Below the pieces are notes generated by a model that was given only the letters and a program-made list of their open reading frames with translations, was not told the DNA's origin and did no database searches. Positions 18,153 to 25,926 of a DNA stretch of 64,000 nucleotides are shown here, piece after piece (the first letter of the stretch is position 1; the number at the start of each line of letters is the position of its first letter). This stretch comes from Salinimicrobium nanhaiense (GTDB lineage: Bacteria > Bacteroidota > Bacteroidia > Flavobacteriales > Flavobacteriaceae). A program made the translations under genes and the position numbers. The stretch is taken from the NCBI GenBank assembly GCA_012038135.1, contig JAAVJQ010000005.1:192926-256925 (forward strand), given 5' to 3'.

Positions 18153-18590
18153 ATGAAGAAGCTGATCTTTTTGCCGGCCTTACTCCTGGTGATCTCCTGT
18201 AATACAGATCCAAAACCAATACATTATGGATCTGATGCCTGTGACTTCTGTGAAATGACCATTGTTAGTGAGGTTTTTGCCGCCCGTGCTGTGAGCACCA
18301 AAGGCAAGCAGTTCAAATATGACGCAATTGAATGTATGGTGAATGACCTGCAACAAAAAGATGTTGAAATGGCAGTAATTCAGGTGGCCGATTACACTCA
18401 CCCGGGTGCAATGATAGATGTTGAAAATGCCGTTTTTGTAATAGATGACAGCATCAACAGCCCTATGGGTGCAAATCTCGCTGCAGTTGGTAAGGAAACC
18501 GATTCGGCTGAAGAAATGAGATCAATGGATTGGGATTCTCTTCTGGAACTATTTCTTCGGAAAAATCCTGTAAGCGGAAAATCAGAATGA
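18153..18590 (+). CDS. nosL: NosL family copper chaperone lipoprotein
   Basis: Outer-face copper chaperone that delivers Cu(I) for NosZ CuZ assembly. The 145-residue lipoprotein has lipobox VISC (Cys 16). The family's copper site is CDFCEM (residues 30-35), with further conserved features in FKYDAIECMVNDL and YTHPGAMIDVENAVFV. The length matches NosL. It overlaps nosD by four bases (ATGA: nosL stop TGA at 18588-18590, nosD ATG at 18587), indicating translational coupling. Confidence 0.92.
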   Translation: MKKLIFLPALLLVISCNTDPKPIHYGSDACDFCEMTIVSEVFAARAVSTKGKQFKYDAIECMVNDLQQKDVEMAVIQVADYTHPGAMIDVENAVFVIDDSINSPMGANLAAVGKETDSAEEMRSMDWDSLLELFLRKNPVSGKSE

Positions 18591-19825
18591 TGAAGACAAT
18601 CGTTCCGGTTCTTTTTATGATCTTTTTCTTCTCTGCCCGGGCCCAGGTGGTTGAGGTATGCCCTACCTGTGAAATTTCTTCCATACAGCAGGCCGTCGAT
18701 ATGGCAGCGAATGGAGACACCATCAGGATCAAAGCGGGGACCTATAAGGAGAACGAGATCACGATCATCGATAAATCCCTTTATCTTATTGGGGAAGATT
18801 ATCCTGTGATCGATGCCCAAATGAAAGGTACCGCGCTGACCATACGTGCAGAAGATTTTTCTGTTGAAGGCTTGAAGATCATTAACATTGGTACCAGCCA
18901 TACAAGTGACCATGCAGCCATTTTAGTATCAGGATCGAAAAATTTCAGGATAGAAAGAAACAGGCTGGAAAATATCTTTTTTGGGATCCTTGTAGAAAAA
19001 TCTTCCAACGGGGTTATTTCCCGAAATAGGATCAGCAGCAAAGCTGTTTCCCAGGCAAAGTCCGGAAATGGGATCCATATGTGGAATTGCAAAGATCTCA
19101 CTGTGGACAACAATACAGTTAAAGGAGTGAGAGATGGTATTTACCTGGAGTTTTCAGAAAATTGTACTATTTCAGAAAATCTTTGCGAAGCTAATTTACG
19201 GTATGGCCTGCACTTTATGTTCGCCGATCATAATAAATACCTGGATAATACCTTTGATAATAATGGTGCCGGGGTAGCGGTGATGTATTCAAAATTTATC
19301 GAGATGCGCCGCAATCTTTTCCGGAAGAATTGGGGTCCCGCTTCCTACGGACTTCTTTTGAAAGAGATCAATGACGCCGAACTTCAAAATAATATTTTTG
19401 AAGACAATACCATTGCCATTAGCGCAGACAACACCAACAGGATCAATTACATCAATAATGAATTCAGGGGTAATGGATATGCCGTGAGGATTCGCGGAGC
19501 CTGTTACAAAAATGTGTTTTCAGAAAATAATTTCATTTCCAATTCCTTTGATGTTTCCTATACTGGCAACATCAATGAGAATGAATTCCGAAGAAATTAC
19601 TGGAGCGAATACACCGGCTATGACCTGAATAAAGACGGAACAGGAGATGTGCCTTACCGGCCGGTCAAATTGTTCTCCTACCTTGTGAACCGAACACCCG
19701 AAGCTATAATTTTGTTGCGCAGTATGTTCATAGGCTTACTTGATTTTTCTGAAAAGGTTTCTCCTGTTTTTACGCCGGCAGAACTTACAGATGATTACCC
19801 CCAAATGAAAAAGATAAAATGGTAA
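18587..19825 (+). CDS. nosD: Periplasmic copper-maturation protein NosD
   Basis: Needed with NosF and NosY to mature the CuZ centre of NosZ. The 412-residue protein has a Sec signal peptide (MMKTIVPVLFMIFFFSARAQ, cleavage near residue 20). A long right-handed beta-helix with CASH-type repeats follows, rich in Asn ladders such as NNTVKGVRDGIYLEFSENC and ENNIFEDNTIAISADN. The ATG at 18587 overlaps the nosL stop and begins the signal peptide. The gene end overlaps nosF by seven bases. Confidence 0.95.
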   Translation: MMKTIVPVLFMIFFFSARAQVVEVCPTCEISSIQQAVDMAANGDTIRIKAGTYKENEITIIDKSLYLIGEDYPVIDAQMKGTALTIRAEDFSVEGLKIINIGTSHTSDHAAILVSGSKNFRIERNRLENIFFGILVEKSSNGVISRNRISSKAVSQAKSGNGIHMWNCKDLTVDNNTVKGVRDGIYLEFSENCTISENLCEANLRYGLHFMFADHNKYLDNTFDNNGAGVAVMYSKFIEMRRNLFRKNWGPASYGLLLKEINDAELQNNIFEDNTIAISADNTNRINYINNEFRGNGYAVRIRGACYKNVFSENNFISNSFDVSYTGNINENEFRRNYWSEYTGYDLNKDGTGDVPYRPVKLFSYLVNRTPEAIILLRSMFIGLLDFSEKVSPVFTPAELTDDYPQMKKIKW

Positions 19826-20526
19826 GTATTCAAAACCTACATAAAAAGTTCGGTCCCCTTAAAGTTCTTAACGGGTTGGAGCTTGATATTAAGGAGCAGG
19901 GAATTATTGCGGTACTGGGGCCAAATGGCTCCGGGAAAACTACCCTTATAAAAAGTATTTTAGGAATGGTAGTGCCGGACAAAGGTGAGATCATCATTTC
20001 GGGCAACAACATCAAAAAACGCTGGAATTACAGGCAGGAGATCGATTACCTACCTCAAATTGCCAACTTTCCGGGCAATCTGAAAGTTCAGGAGTTGATC
20101 ACCATGATCAAGGATCTGCGGGGAAAACCTGCAAGAGAACAGGAGTTGATCGAATACTTTCGGCTACAACCATTCCTGGACAAAAAGCTGAATAAGCTTT
20201 CAGGTGGTACTCAACAAAAAGTAAATCTTGTGCTGTGCTTCATGTTTGACAGCCAATTGATCATTCTTGATGAACCTACTTCGGGCCTTGATCCTGTGGC
20301 ATTACTACAGCTTCGGAAGCTTATTCAGCAGGAAAAAGAAAATGGAAAGACCATTCTCATTACATCGCACATCATGAATTTCGTGGAAGAGGTGGCAGAC
20401 AGGATCGTATTTCTTCTGGAAGGAAAGATCTATTTTGATGGTACAGTAGAAGAAATTAAAACCACTACCGGGCAACCCGATTTTGAACACGCAATAGCCA
20501 AACTTTTATCTGAAGATCATGTTTAA
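19819..20526 (+). CDS. nosF: ABC transporter ATP-binding protein NosF
   Basis: Cytoplasmic ATPase of the NosFY transporter that works with NosD in copper-centre assembly. The 235-residue length is typical of single ABC domains. Motifs are Walker A GPNGSGKTTLIK (about 34-45), signature LSGGTQQKVNL (about 132-142), Walker B LIILDEPTSGLDP (about 151-163) and the switch His in TSHIM (about 187-191). The ATG at 19819 lies inside the nosD end and the stop overlaps nosY, so nosDFY are translationally coupled. Confidence 0.95.
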   Translation: MVSIQNLHKKFGPLKVLNGLELDIKEQGIIAVLGPNGSGKTTLIKSILGMVVPDKGEIIISGNNIKKRWNYRQEIDYLPQIANFPGNLKVQELITMIKDLRGKPAREQELIEYFRLQPFLDKKLNKLSGGTQQKVNLVLCFMFDSQLIILDEPTSGLDPVALLQLRKLIQQEKENGKTILITSHIMNFVEEVADRIVFLLEGKIYFDGTVEEIKTTTGQPDFEHAIAKLLSEDHV

Positions 20527-21301
20527 AATATTAAAATACAGTTTTTTTGATCTTACCAGGAGCAGCTGGAGTTATGTTTATTTCTTCTTTTACCTCTTTT
20601 TGGGCAGCGTGTTGTTGTTTCTGAATAATGATCTTTCTACGGCGATAATAACATTAATGAACGTGATCATAATGATCGTACCGCTTATTGGGACCATTTT
20701 TGGAGTGATGTACTACTATAATTCAAGAGAATTTACCCAGTTACTTTTGGCCCAGCCGGTCAAAAGAAGCTCCATATTTCTGGGGCAGTACTTCGGGGTG
20801 GCTATTTCTTTATCGCTAAGTTTGATCCTGGGGCTGGGAATACCGTTTGCGGCTTATGGCTTGTTCAAATCTCCGGCGATCTGGGATTTTACCATGCTCC
20901 TGATCACCGGACTCTTTCTCACCCTTATCTTTTCTGCACTCGCCTTTAATATTGCTCTGTCTAATGAAAATAAGATCAAAGGTTTTGGGTATGCAATATT
21001 ACTCTGGTTATTTCTTGCCGTGATCTACGACGGCATCTTTTTGCTGTTTTTGGTTTATTTTCAGGATTATCCTCTGGATAAATTTTCCCTGGCTGCAAGT
21101 ATGTTCAATCCCATTGATCTTTCCCGGATCCTTATACTCTTAAAGTTGGATATTTCAGCATTATTAAGTTATACAGGTGCAGTATTCAAACAATTTTTTG
21201 GCACCCCGCTTGGAACTCTGGCTTCTATAGGTATGTTAGTGGTGTGGGTTATTTTACCGCTTTACAGGCTTAAAAAGGTTGTAGGGAAAAAAGATTTTTA
21301 A
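20519..21301 (+). CDS. nosY: ABC transporter permease NosY
   Basis: A 260-residue polytopic membrane protein with six predicted helices. It is the transmembrane partner of NosF, probably moving a sulfur compound or coupling energy for CuZ assembly. The segment YYYNSREFTQLLLAQPVKRS after the second helix is typical of NosY/ABC-2 permeases. The ATG at 20519 overlaps the nosF end by eight bases. The stop is followed by 93 bases before the copper-storage-like gene. Confidence 0.93.
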   Translation: MFKILKYSFFDLTRSSWSYVYFFFYLFLGSVLLFLNNDLSTAIITLMNVIIMIVPLIGTIFGVMYYYNSREFTQLLLAQPVKRSSIFLGQYFGVAISLSLSLILGLGIPFAAYGLFKSPAIWDFTMLLITGLFLTLIFSALAFNIALSNENKIKGFGYAILLWLFLAVIYDGIFLLFLVYFQDYPLDKFSLAASMFNPIDLSRILILLKLDISALLSYTGAVFKQFFGTPLGTLASIGMLVVWVILPLYRLKKVVGKKDF

Positions 21302-21394
21302 CCTTCGTTCAACATTGTTTAACAGGGTTTTACACCTGTTTTCTCCTGCTTTTGGTATCTTGAGGTATATAAGTCTAACCCAAAAAAAATTGTG

Positions 21395-21715
21395 ATGAGA
21401 AATCAGGAAATATTGAACAAGTTGTCAAATTGTATTAATGCTTGTAATTATTGTGCAGATGCATGTTTGGATGAGGACAATGTAAAAATGATGGCCAAGT
21501 GTATTAGGATCGACAGAGTTTGTGCCTCCGTTTGCGCTACTTTAGCAGATGTAATGGCTACTAAACACACGAACATTAAAGGTCTTATGGATTATTGCAT
21601 CCAGATCTGCGAAGAATGTGCTGAGGAATGTGATAAACATGAACATCAACATTGTAAAGATTGTGCGCAGGCATGTCGCGAATGTGCAGATGCCTGTAGA
21701 AAATATGCAGCATAA
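21395..21715 (+). CDS. Four-helix-bundle copper-storage-like protein (DUF326/Csp)
   Basis: A 106-residue protein with 16 cysteines, mostly as CxxxC or CxxC pairs along amphipathic helices (CINACNYCADAC, CASVC, CIQICEECAEEC, CKDCAQACRECADAC). This is the pattern of Csp copper-storage proteins, in which the cysteines line the core of a four-helix bundle and hold many Cu(I) ions. There is no signal peptide or Tat motif, so it should be cytosolic (Csp3-like). It follows nosY on the same strand, which fits copper buffering for NosZ assembly. ATG 21395 is used; a GTG one codon earlier is possible. A strong terminator follows. Confidence 0.87.
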   Translation: MRNQEILNKLSNCINACNYCADACLDEDNVKMMAKCIRIDRVCASVCATLADVMATKHTNIKGLMDYCIQICEECAEECDKHEHQHCKDCAQACRECADACRKYAA

Positions 21716-21722
21716 CCAAAAG

Positions 21723-21749
21723 AAAAGCCCGGAAAATTCCGGGCTTTTT
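21723..21749. terminator. Bidirectional terminator between the Csp-like gene and malQ
   Basis: AAAAGCCCGGAA (21723-21734) pairs perfectly with TTCCGGGCTTTT (21737-21748). T-runs flank it on both strands, as fits a site between convergent genes. Confidence 0.88.
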
Positions 21750-21785
21750 AGTTTTATTAATCGGTGGAATTTCTCCTGACCTTGC

Positions 21786-23291
21786 TTAATAGGATATCCT
21801 GCCAAACAATTCATTCAGAGCGAAAAGCTCTTTGGTGTTTTCCTCCGGAATATCTTTATCAGTGGCTCGCCAGGACCAGTTTCCTTTATTGCTCCCGGGA
21901 ATATTCATTTTTGCCTCCCCTCCCAATCCGTTAATGTCCTGTAAAGGAACAATTGCTACAGCCGAAGTTGATTGCAGGGCAACCCTATGCAGCACTTTGT
22001 GTACATTTTCTTCTGAAACTCTTATACCTAAATATTTCTCCAGGTGCTCCCTGGTATCTTCCCCGCTGTCATGAAACCAGCCACGGGTAGTATTGTTGTC
22101 ATGCGTCCCGGTATAAACGATGCTGTTGAATTCATGATTGTAGGGCAAATAGGGATTCTCCCTGTTGGTATCTCCAAATGCGAATTGCAGGACCTTCATC
22201 CCCGGGAAATTATATGCCTCCAGGAGATCGTAAACAGGCTGATCAAGTACCCCAAGGTCTTCGGCTATAAAAGGCATTTTTGGAAACTTCTCTTTTACAA
22301 CTTTAAAAAAATCGATTCCGGGGGTGTCCTGCCATTTTCCATGAATAGCGGTTTCCTCGCCGGCGGGAACTTCCCAATAGGCAGCAAAAGCCCTAAAATG
22401 ATCAATTCTCAGCACGTCGAATAACAACAGATTTTGCCGCAAACGATCTATCCACCACGCATATTCCCGGCGCTTTAACTCCTTCCAGTCGTACACGGGT
22501 GTTCCCCAAAGCTGCCCCGTTTTGCTAAACATATCAGGCGGTACACCTGAAACATGAGTGGGTTGCTTTTCCTCATCCAGTTTAAATAACTCCGGATTTG
22601 CCCAACAGTCGGCGCTATCATGATTGATATAAAAAGGTACATCGCCAAAGATCTTAATTCCCGCTTTATGTGCTGCCTGCATGAATTTTGACCATTGAGA
22701 AAAGAAAATAAACTGAATGAACTTTTCTTTGTCTACCTCTTCTTTTAATTCCTCCCGGGCCGCCTCCATCGCTTCCGGATCGCGATCCCTCAGTTCATTT
22801 GGCCATTCCACCCAGTTAGCCTTATGATATTTTTTCCTCAAGGCAAGGTAAAGCGCATAATTATCCAGCCATTCCCCATGTTCCTCACAAAATTCCAAAT
22901 AATCCCTATCCTCCCGTTCCCGGTTTTTAAAGGTTTCAAAAGCAGCATCAAGAAGTTCGCGTTTATATTTTTCTACGCTGTCAAAAATGACTTTTTTAAC
23001 CTTTATTTCTGAAGGCAAACTAAAATCTGATATCCTGATATAACCTTCCTGCTCCAGCAACTCCGGACTAATCAACAAGGGGTTTCCTGCAAAAGCGGAA
23101 TGGCTGCTGTAGGGAGAATGTTGGTAGATACCATCTGTGGGATTCACCGGCAGGATCTGCCAATAAGTGTGTCCGGATCTTTTTAAAAATTTCAGGAATT
23201 TGTAGGCTTCAGGCCCTATATCTCCAATTCCGAATTTCCCCGGAAGGGAGGTGATATGCAAAAGAATGCCACTGCTTCTTTTTAATTTCAT
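21786..23291 (-). CDS. malQ: 4-alpha-glucanotransferase (amylomaltase)
   Basis: GH77 enzyme that moves alpha-1,4-glucan segments between chains and releases glucose. The 501-residue length is normal. Motifs are SSGILLHITSLPGKFGIGD (N-terminal), DVPFYINHDSADCW, the nucleophile Asp in DVLRIDHFRAF (about residues 292-302), acid/base Glu in FIAEDLG (about 341-347) and YTGTHDNNTTRGW. It is the last gene of the minus-strand treZ-GH57-treY-malQ operon, starting one base after the treY stop. Its products could feed or rescue chain lengths for TreY and GlgE. Confidence 0.95.
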   Translation of the reverse strand: MKLKRSSGILLHITSLPGKFGIGDIGPEAYKFLKFLKRSGHTYWQILPVNPTDGIYQHSPYSSHSAFAGNPLLISPELLEQEGYIRISDFSLPSEIKVKKVIFDSVEKYKRELLDAAFETFKNREREDRDYLEFCEEHGEWLDNYALYLALRKKYHKANWVEWPNELRDRDPEAMEAAREELKEEVDKEKFIQFIFFSQWSKFMQAAHKAGIKIFGDVPFYINHDSADCWANPELFKLDEEKQPTHVSGVPPDMFSKTGQLWGTPVYDWKELKRREYAWWIDRLRQNLLLFDVLRIDHFRAFAAYWEVPAGEETAIHGKWQDTPGIDFFKVVKEKFPKMPFIAEDLGVLDQPVYDLLEAYNFPGMKVLQFAFGDTNRENPYLPYNHEFNSIVYTGTHDNNTTRGWFHDSGEDTREHLEKYLGIRVSEENVHKVLHRVALQSTSAVAIVPLQDINGLGGEAKMNIPGSNKGNWSWRATDKDIPEENTKELFALNELFGRISY

Positions 23292-23292
23292 A

Positions 23293-25926
23293 CTAAGTTT
23301 GCTTTAATAAGAGTGCTACAGGAAAGTCGGCAAAAATAGTCTTTAGACCAATGTCTTCCGAAGAAATTGTTTTCCCTGTAATTACATTTTTGAAGTCGCC
23401 TTTTAGTTCTTCAGGAATTAGGAGTTCCAGATCTTCAGAAAGTCCTTCTTTTACCTGAAGTTCTTCGGTGAAAAATTTCGTCACCATGGCAGGAACAACT
23501 ACTATTACTGCTTTCTCCTGATAATGGCGTGCAAAAGCGATAATTCCTTCCGCATTTTCACCTTTTACCTCCAAGGGCAAATAAGCTCCTTCTTCAAAGA
23601 CTTCTTTGAAGTTTTTTCTGGTCTGTAAAGCTTTGTGCAGACAGAACATCTTGATCTTTCCGGAGGAAAAATCCTGCTTCAGGTCTTCAAGTTGTTCATG
23701 AACATTTTCAGCCTTTATTTCCTCCAGGTACTGCTTCCTGAGCTGATAATCCACCGGCCTGCGGTTATCGGGATCTACATAACTCAGATCCCACAATTCT
23801 GTTCCCTGATAGACATCGGGGATGCCGGGTGCGGTGATCTTCAGCAGCGACTGGGAAAGGGATTTTATAGCCCCGTATGCGGCTATTTTTCTGTGGAATT
23901 TTCCGAAGGAGTCAAGAAATTCATCCTTTTTGACCAGCTTCTTCAAAAAATCATAAACCTGTTCTTCATAATTTTCATCGGGTTGTGCCCAGGAAGAATT
24001 CACCTTTGCCTCCCTCAGAACCTTTTGAAGATAAGCCGTGGATCTTTCCAAAAATTCTTCCCCCGGTTCTCCGCTAAATGGCCAGGCTCCAATAAGCATT
24101 TGATATATAAAATACTCCTCATTGGCATCGGGGATATTTTTTTCTTTCCGAAGATTTTCCCCGGTCTTCTTCCACTGTCCTATATTCTCAAACCACTCCT
24201 CGCCTATCTCACTTAGCACATCGATCCTCATTCGGGAATCTTCCCCACGTTTCGTATCGTGAGTAGCCGTCGCATTTATAGAAAGCGGAAAATCCTCTCT
24301 GCGCAACTGCATCCTCTTGTGAAAACCTTCTACAGTAAGCCCAAAAACATCTGGGGAATCACCCACTTCGTTATGTGAGATGAGTTCATTGAAAATATAA
24401 AAGGAGGTGTCTTCCACTCCTTTTGCAGCCAACGGTCCCGTGAATTGCTGACAACGCTGAAGAAATTGGAGCATGTGCTCCTTATTCTTTTCGGCATCTC
24501 CCAAAAAGATCTTTTTTATTTGCTCTAGTTCATTTTCCAAAGCTTCGGAATGGGTTAGTGCATTTTGATAAGCAGCCTCAATGATCTTTCTTTGTCGCTT
24601 TCTCAAAGGAAACTCTTCGGGATAGATCCTGTAAACAGGAAATCCTGCCAAAAATGCTCCCAGAGCTTCTTTTAGTCTTGTGTCATCCTGCTCCTCAAGC
24701 AAGTCAAGATCTCCAGCCAGCTGCCATAAATTCTCATATTCACCTCCCATCCTCTCTTTGAGGATAAACATCTTTTGTTTATAAACCAGGTCATGATAAT
24801 CTGAATGCCCCGGATCAACTTTTCGATAGGCTTTAAAGAACTGGTCTTCGCTGTTTTTGTTCGTGAGCACCTGGTTAACGGTGGCCAGGAAACCATACCC
24901 GCTGGTTCCTTCAACCGGCCAGTGTACCGGCAGTTTTTCGTCCCACTCGAGGATCTTTTCAATGATTATATAAAAATCGGGTCCTAATTTTTCTCTCAGC
25001 CTTTCCAGGTAAGCTTTGGGATCAAAAAGTCCGTCAATATGGTCGATCCTTAGGCCCTGGATCAGATTTTCTTCACACAACTGGAGGATAAAGCGATGAT
25101 AGCTCTCAAAAACCTCCTCCTCCTCCATTCTTAAGCAAATAAGATCGTTGATGGTGAAAAATCTGCGGTAATTGATGCTGGTTTCTGTTTTCTTCCAGTG
25201 TGAAGGCTGGAAAAATTGTTGGTCAAGGATCTCTCTCAGCTTTTCTTCGGAATCATTGATCTCAATGATCTGTTTATTGACGCTGTTCCTGAAATCGGGA
25301 TCTTTTTGATACTCCCTGACCATAAATTCCTTAAGTTCTTCCCAGTTTTCTTTATCTCCGGAAAGATTCCGGAATTTTTCTTCCCACTTTCCGAGTCCTT
25401 TTAAAATGAGATAATAAGACCTGGCAGAGGCGGGATATTCATGATCAAAATAGGTGAATGAAAATCCCTTTTTTGACACCTGTAACTGAAGCTCCTTCTT
25501 TTGGAGCACCTCCTCTAACTCACTTCCTAAAAAGGGAGCCATGAGCTTCCCTGTTTTCTCCCAGTCAATGTCAAAAAAGTTGTATTTGCCGGATTCCGGT
25601 CCCAGTTCAAAGATATCCTGCAACCATATATTGTCTCCGTCAAAAGCCATGTGGTTAGGCACAATATCCTGTAGCCAGCTCATTTTCTTTTGCTGCAGGC
25701 GTTCACTTATTCTTTTAAAAAGATCAAGTTTCCCGATCTCCTTATTCAGCTGAAAAGGATTGGTGATATCATAGCCGTGGCTACTGCCTTTCCTGGCCTG
25801 AAACAAGGGAGCAGAATAAATAGTGGAGATCCCGAAGGCCTCGAGGTAATCAAGGATCTCCTCCAGGTCTTCTAAAGTGTAGTCAGGAGAAAGTTGTACC
25901 CTGTATGTAGAGACCGGATTTTTCAT
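23293..25926 (-). CDS. treY: Malto-oligosyltrehalose synthase
   Basis: GH13 enzyme that turns the reducing-end glucose pair of alpha-1,4-glucan into a trehalosyl end. The 877-residue protein starts with the family signature STYRVQLSPDYTLEDL and SSHGYDITNP. The catalytic Asp is in GLRIDHIDGLFDP (about 312-324), the acid/base Glu in IIIEKILEWDE, and GTSGYGFLATV follows. NATATHDTKRGEDSRMRI and PGIPDVYQGTELW lie in the later part. The ATG at 25926 overlaps the stop of the upstream GH57 gene (ATGA), so I prefer it over an earlier in-frame start inside that gene. Confidence 0.94.
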   Translation of the reverse strand: MKNPVSTYRVQLSPDYTLEDLEEILDYLEAFGISTIYSAPLFQARKGSSHGYDITNPFQLNKEIGKLDLFKRISERLQQKKMSWLQDIVPNHMAFDGDNIWLQDIFELGPESGKYNFFDIDWEKTGKLMAPFLGSELEEVLQKKELQLQVSKKGFSFTYFDHEYPASARSYYLILKGLGKWEEKFRNLSGDKENWEELKEFMVREYQKDPDFRNSVNKQIIEINDSEEKLREILDQQFFQPSHWKKTETSINYRRFFTINDLICLRMEEEEVFESYHRFILQLCEENLIQGLRIDHIDGLFDPKAYLERLREKLGPDFYIIIEKILEWDEKLPVHWPVEGTSGYGFLATVNQVLTNKNSEDQFFKAYRKVDPGHSDYHDLVYKQKMFILKERMGGEYENLWQLAGDLDLLEEQDDTRLKEALGAFLAGFPVYRIYPEEFPLRKRQRKIIEAAYQNALTHSEALENELEQIKKIFLGDAEKNKEHMLQFLQRCQQFTGPLAAKGVEDTSFYIFNELISHNEVGDSPDVFGLTVEGFHKRMQLRREDFPLSINATATHDTKRGEDSRMRIDVLSEIGEEWFENIGQWKKTGENLRKEKNIPDANEEYFIYQMLIGAWPFSGEPGEEFLERSTAYLQKVLREAKVNSSWAQPDENYEEQVYDFLKKLVKKDEFLDSFGKFHRKIAAYGAIKSLSQSLLKITAPGIPDVYQGTELWDLSYVDPDNRRPVDYQLRKQYLEEIKAENVHEQLEDLKQDFSSGKIKMFCLHKALQTRKNFKEVFEEGAYLPLEVKGENAEGIIAFARHYQEKAVIVVVPAMVTKFFTEELQVKEGLSEDLELLIPEELKGDFKNVITGKTISSEDIGLKTIFADFPVALLLKQT

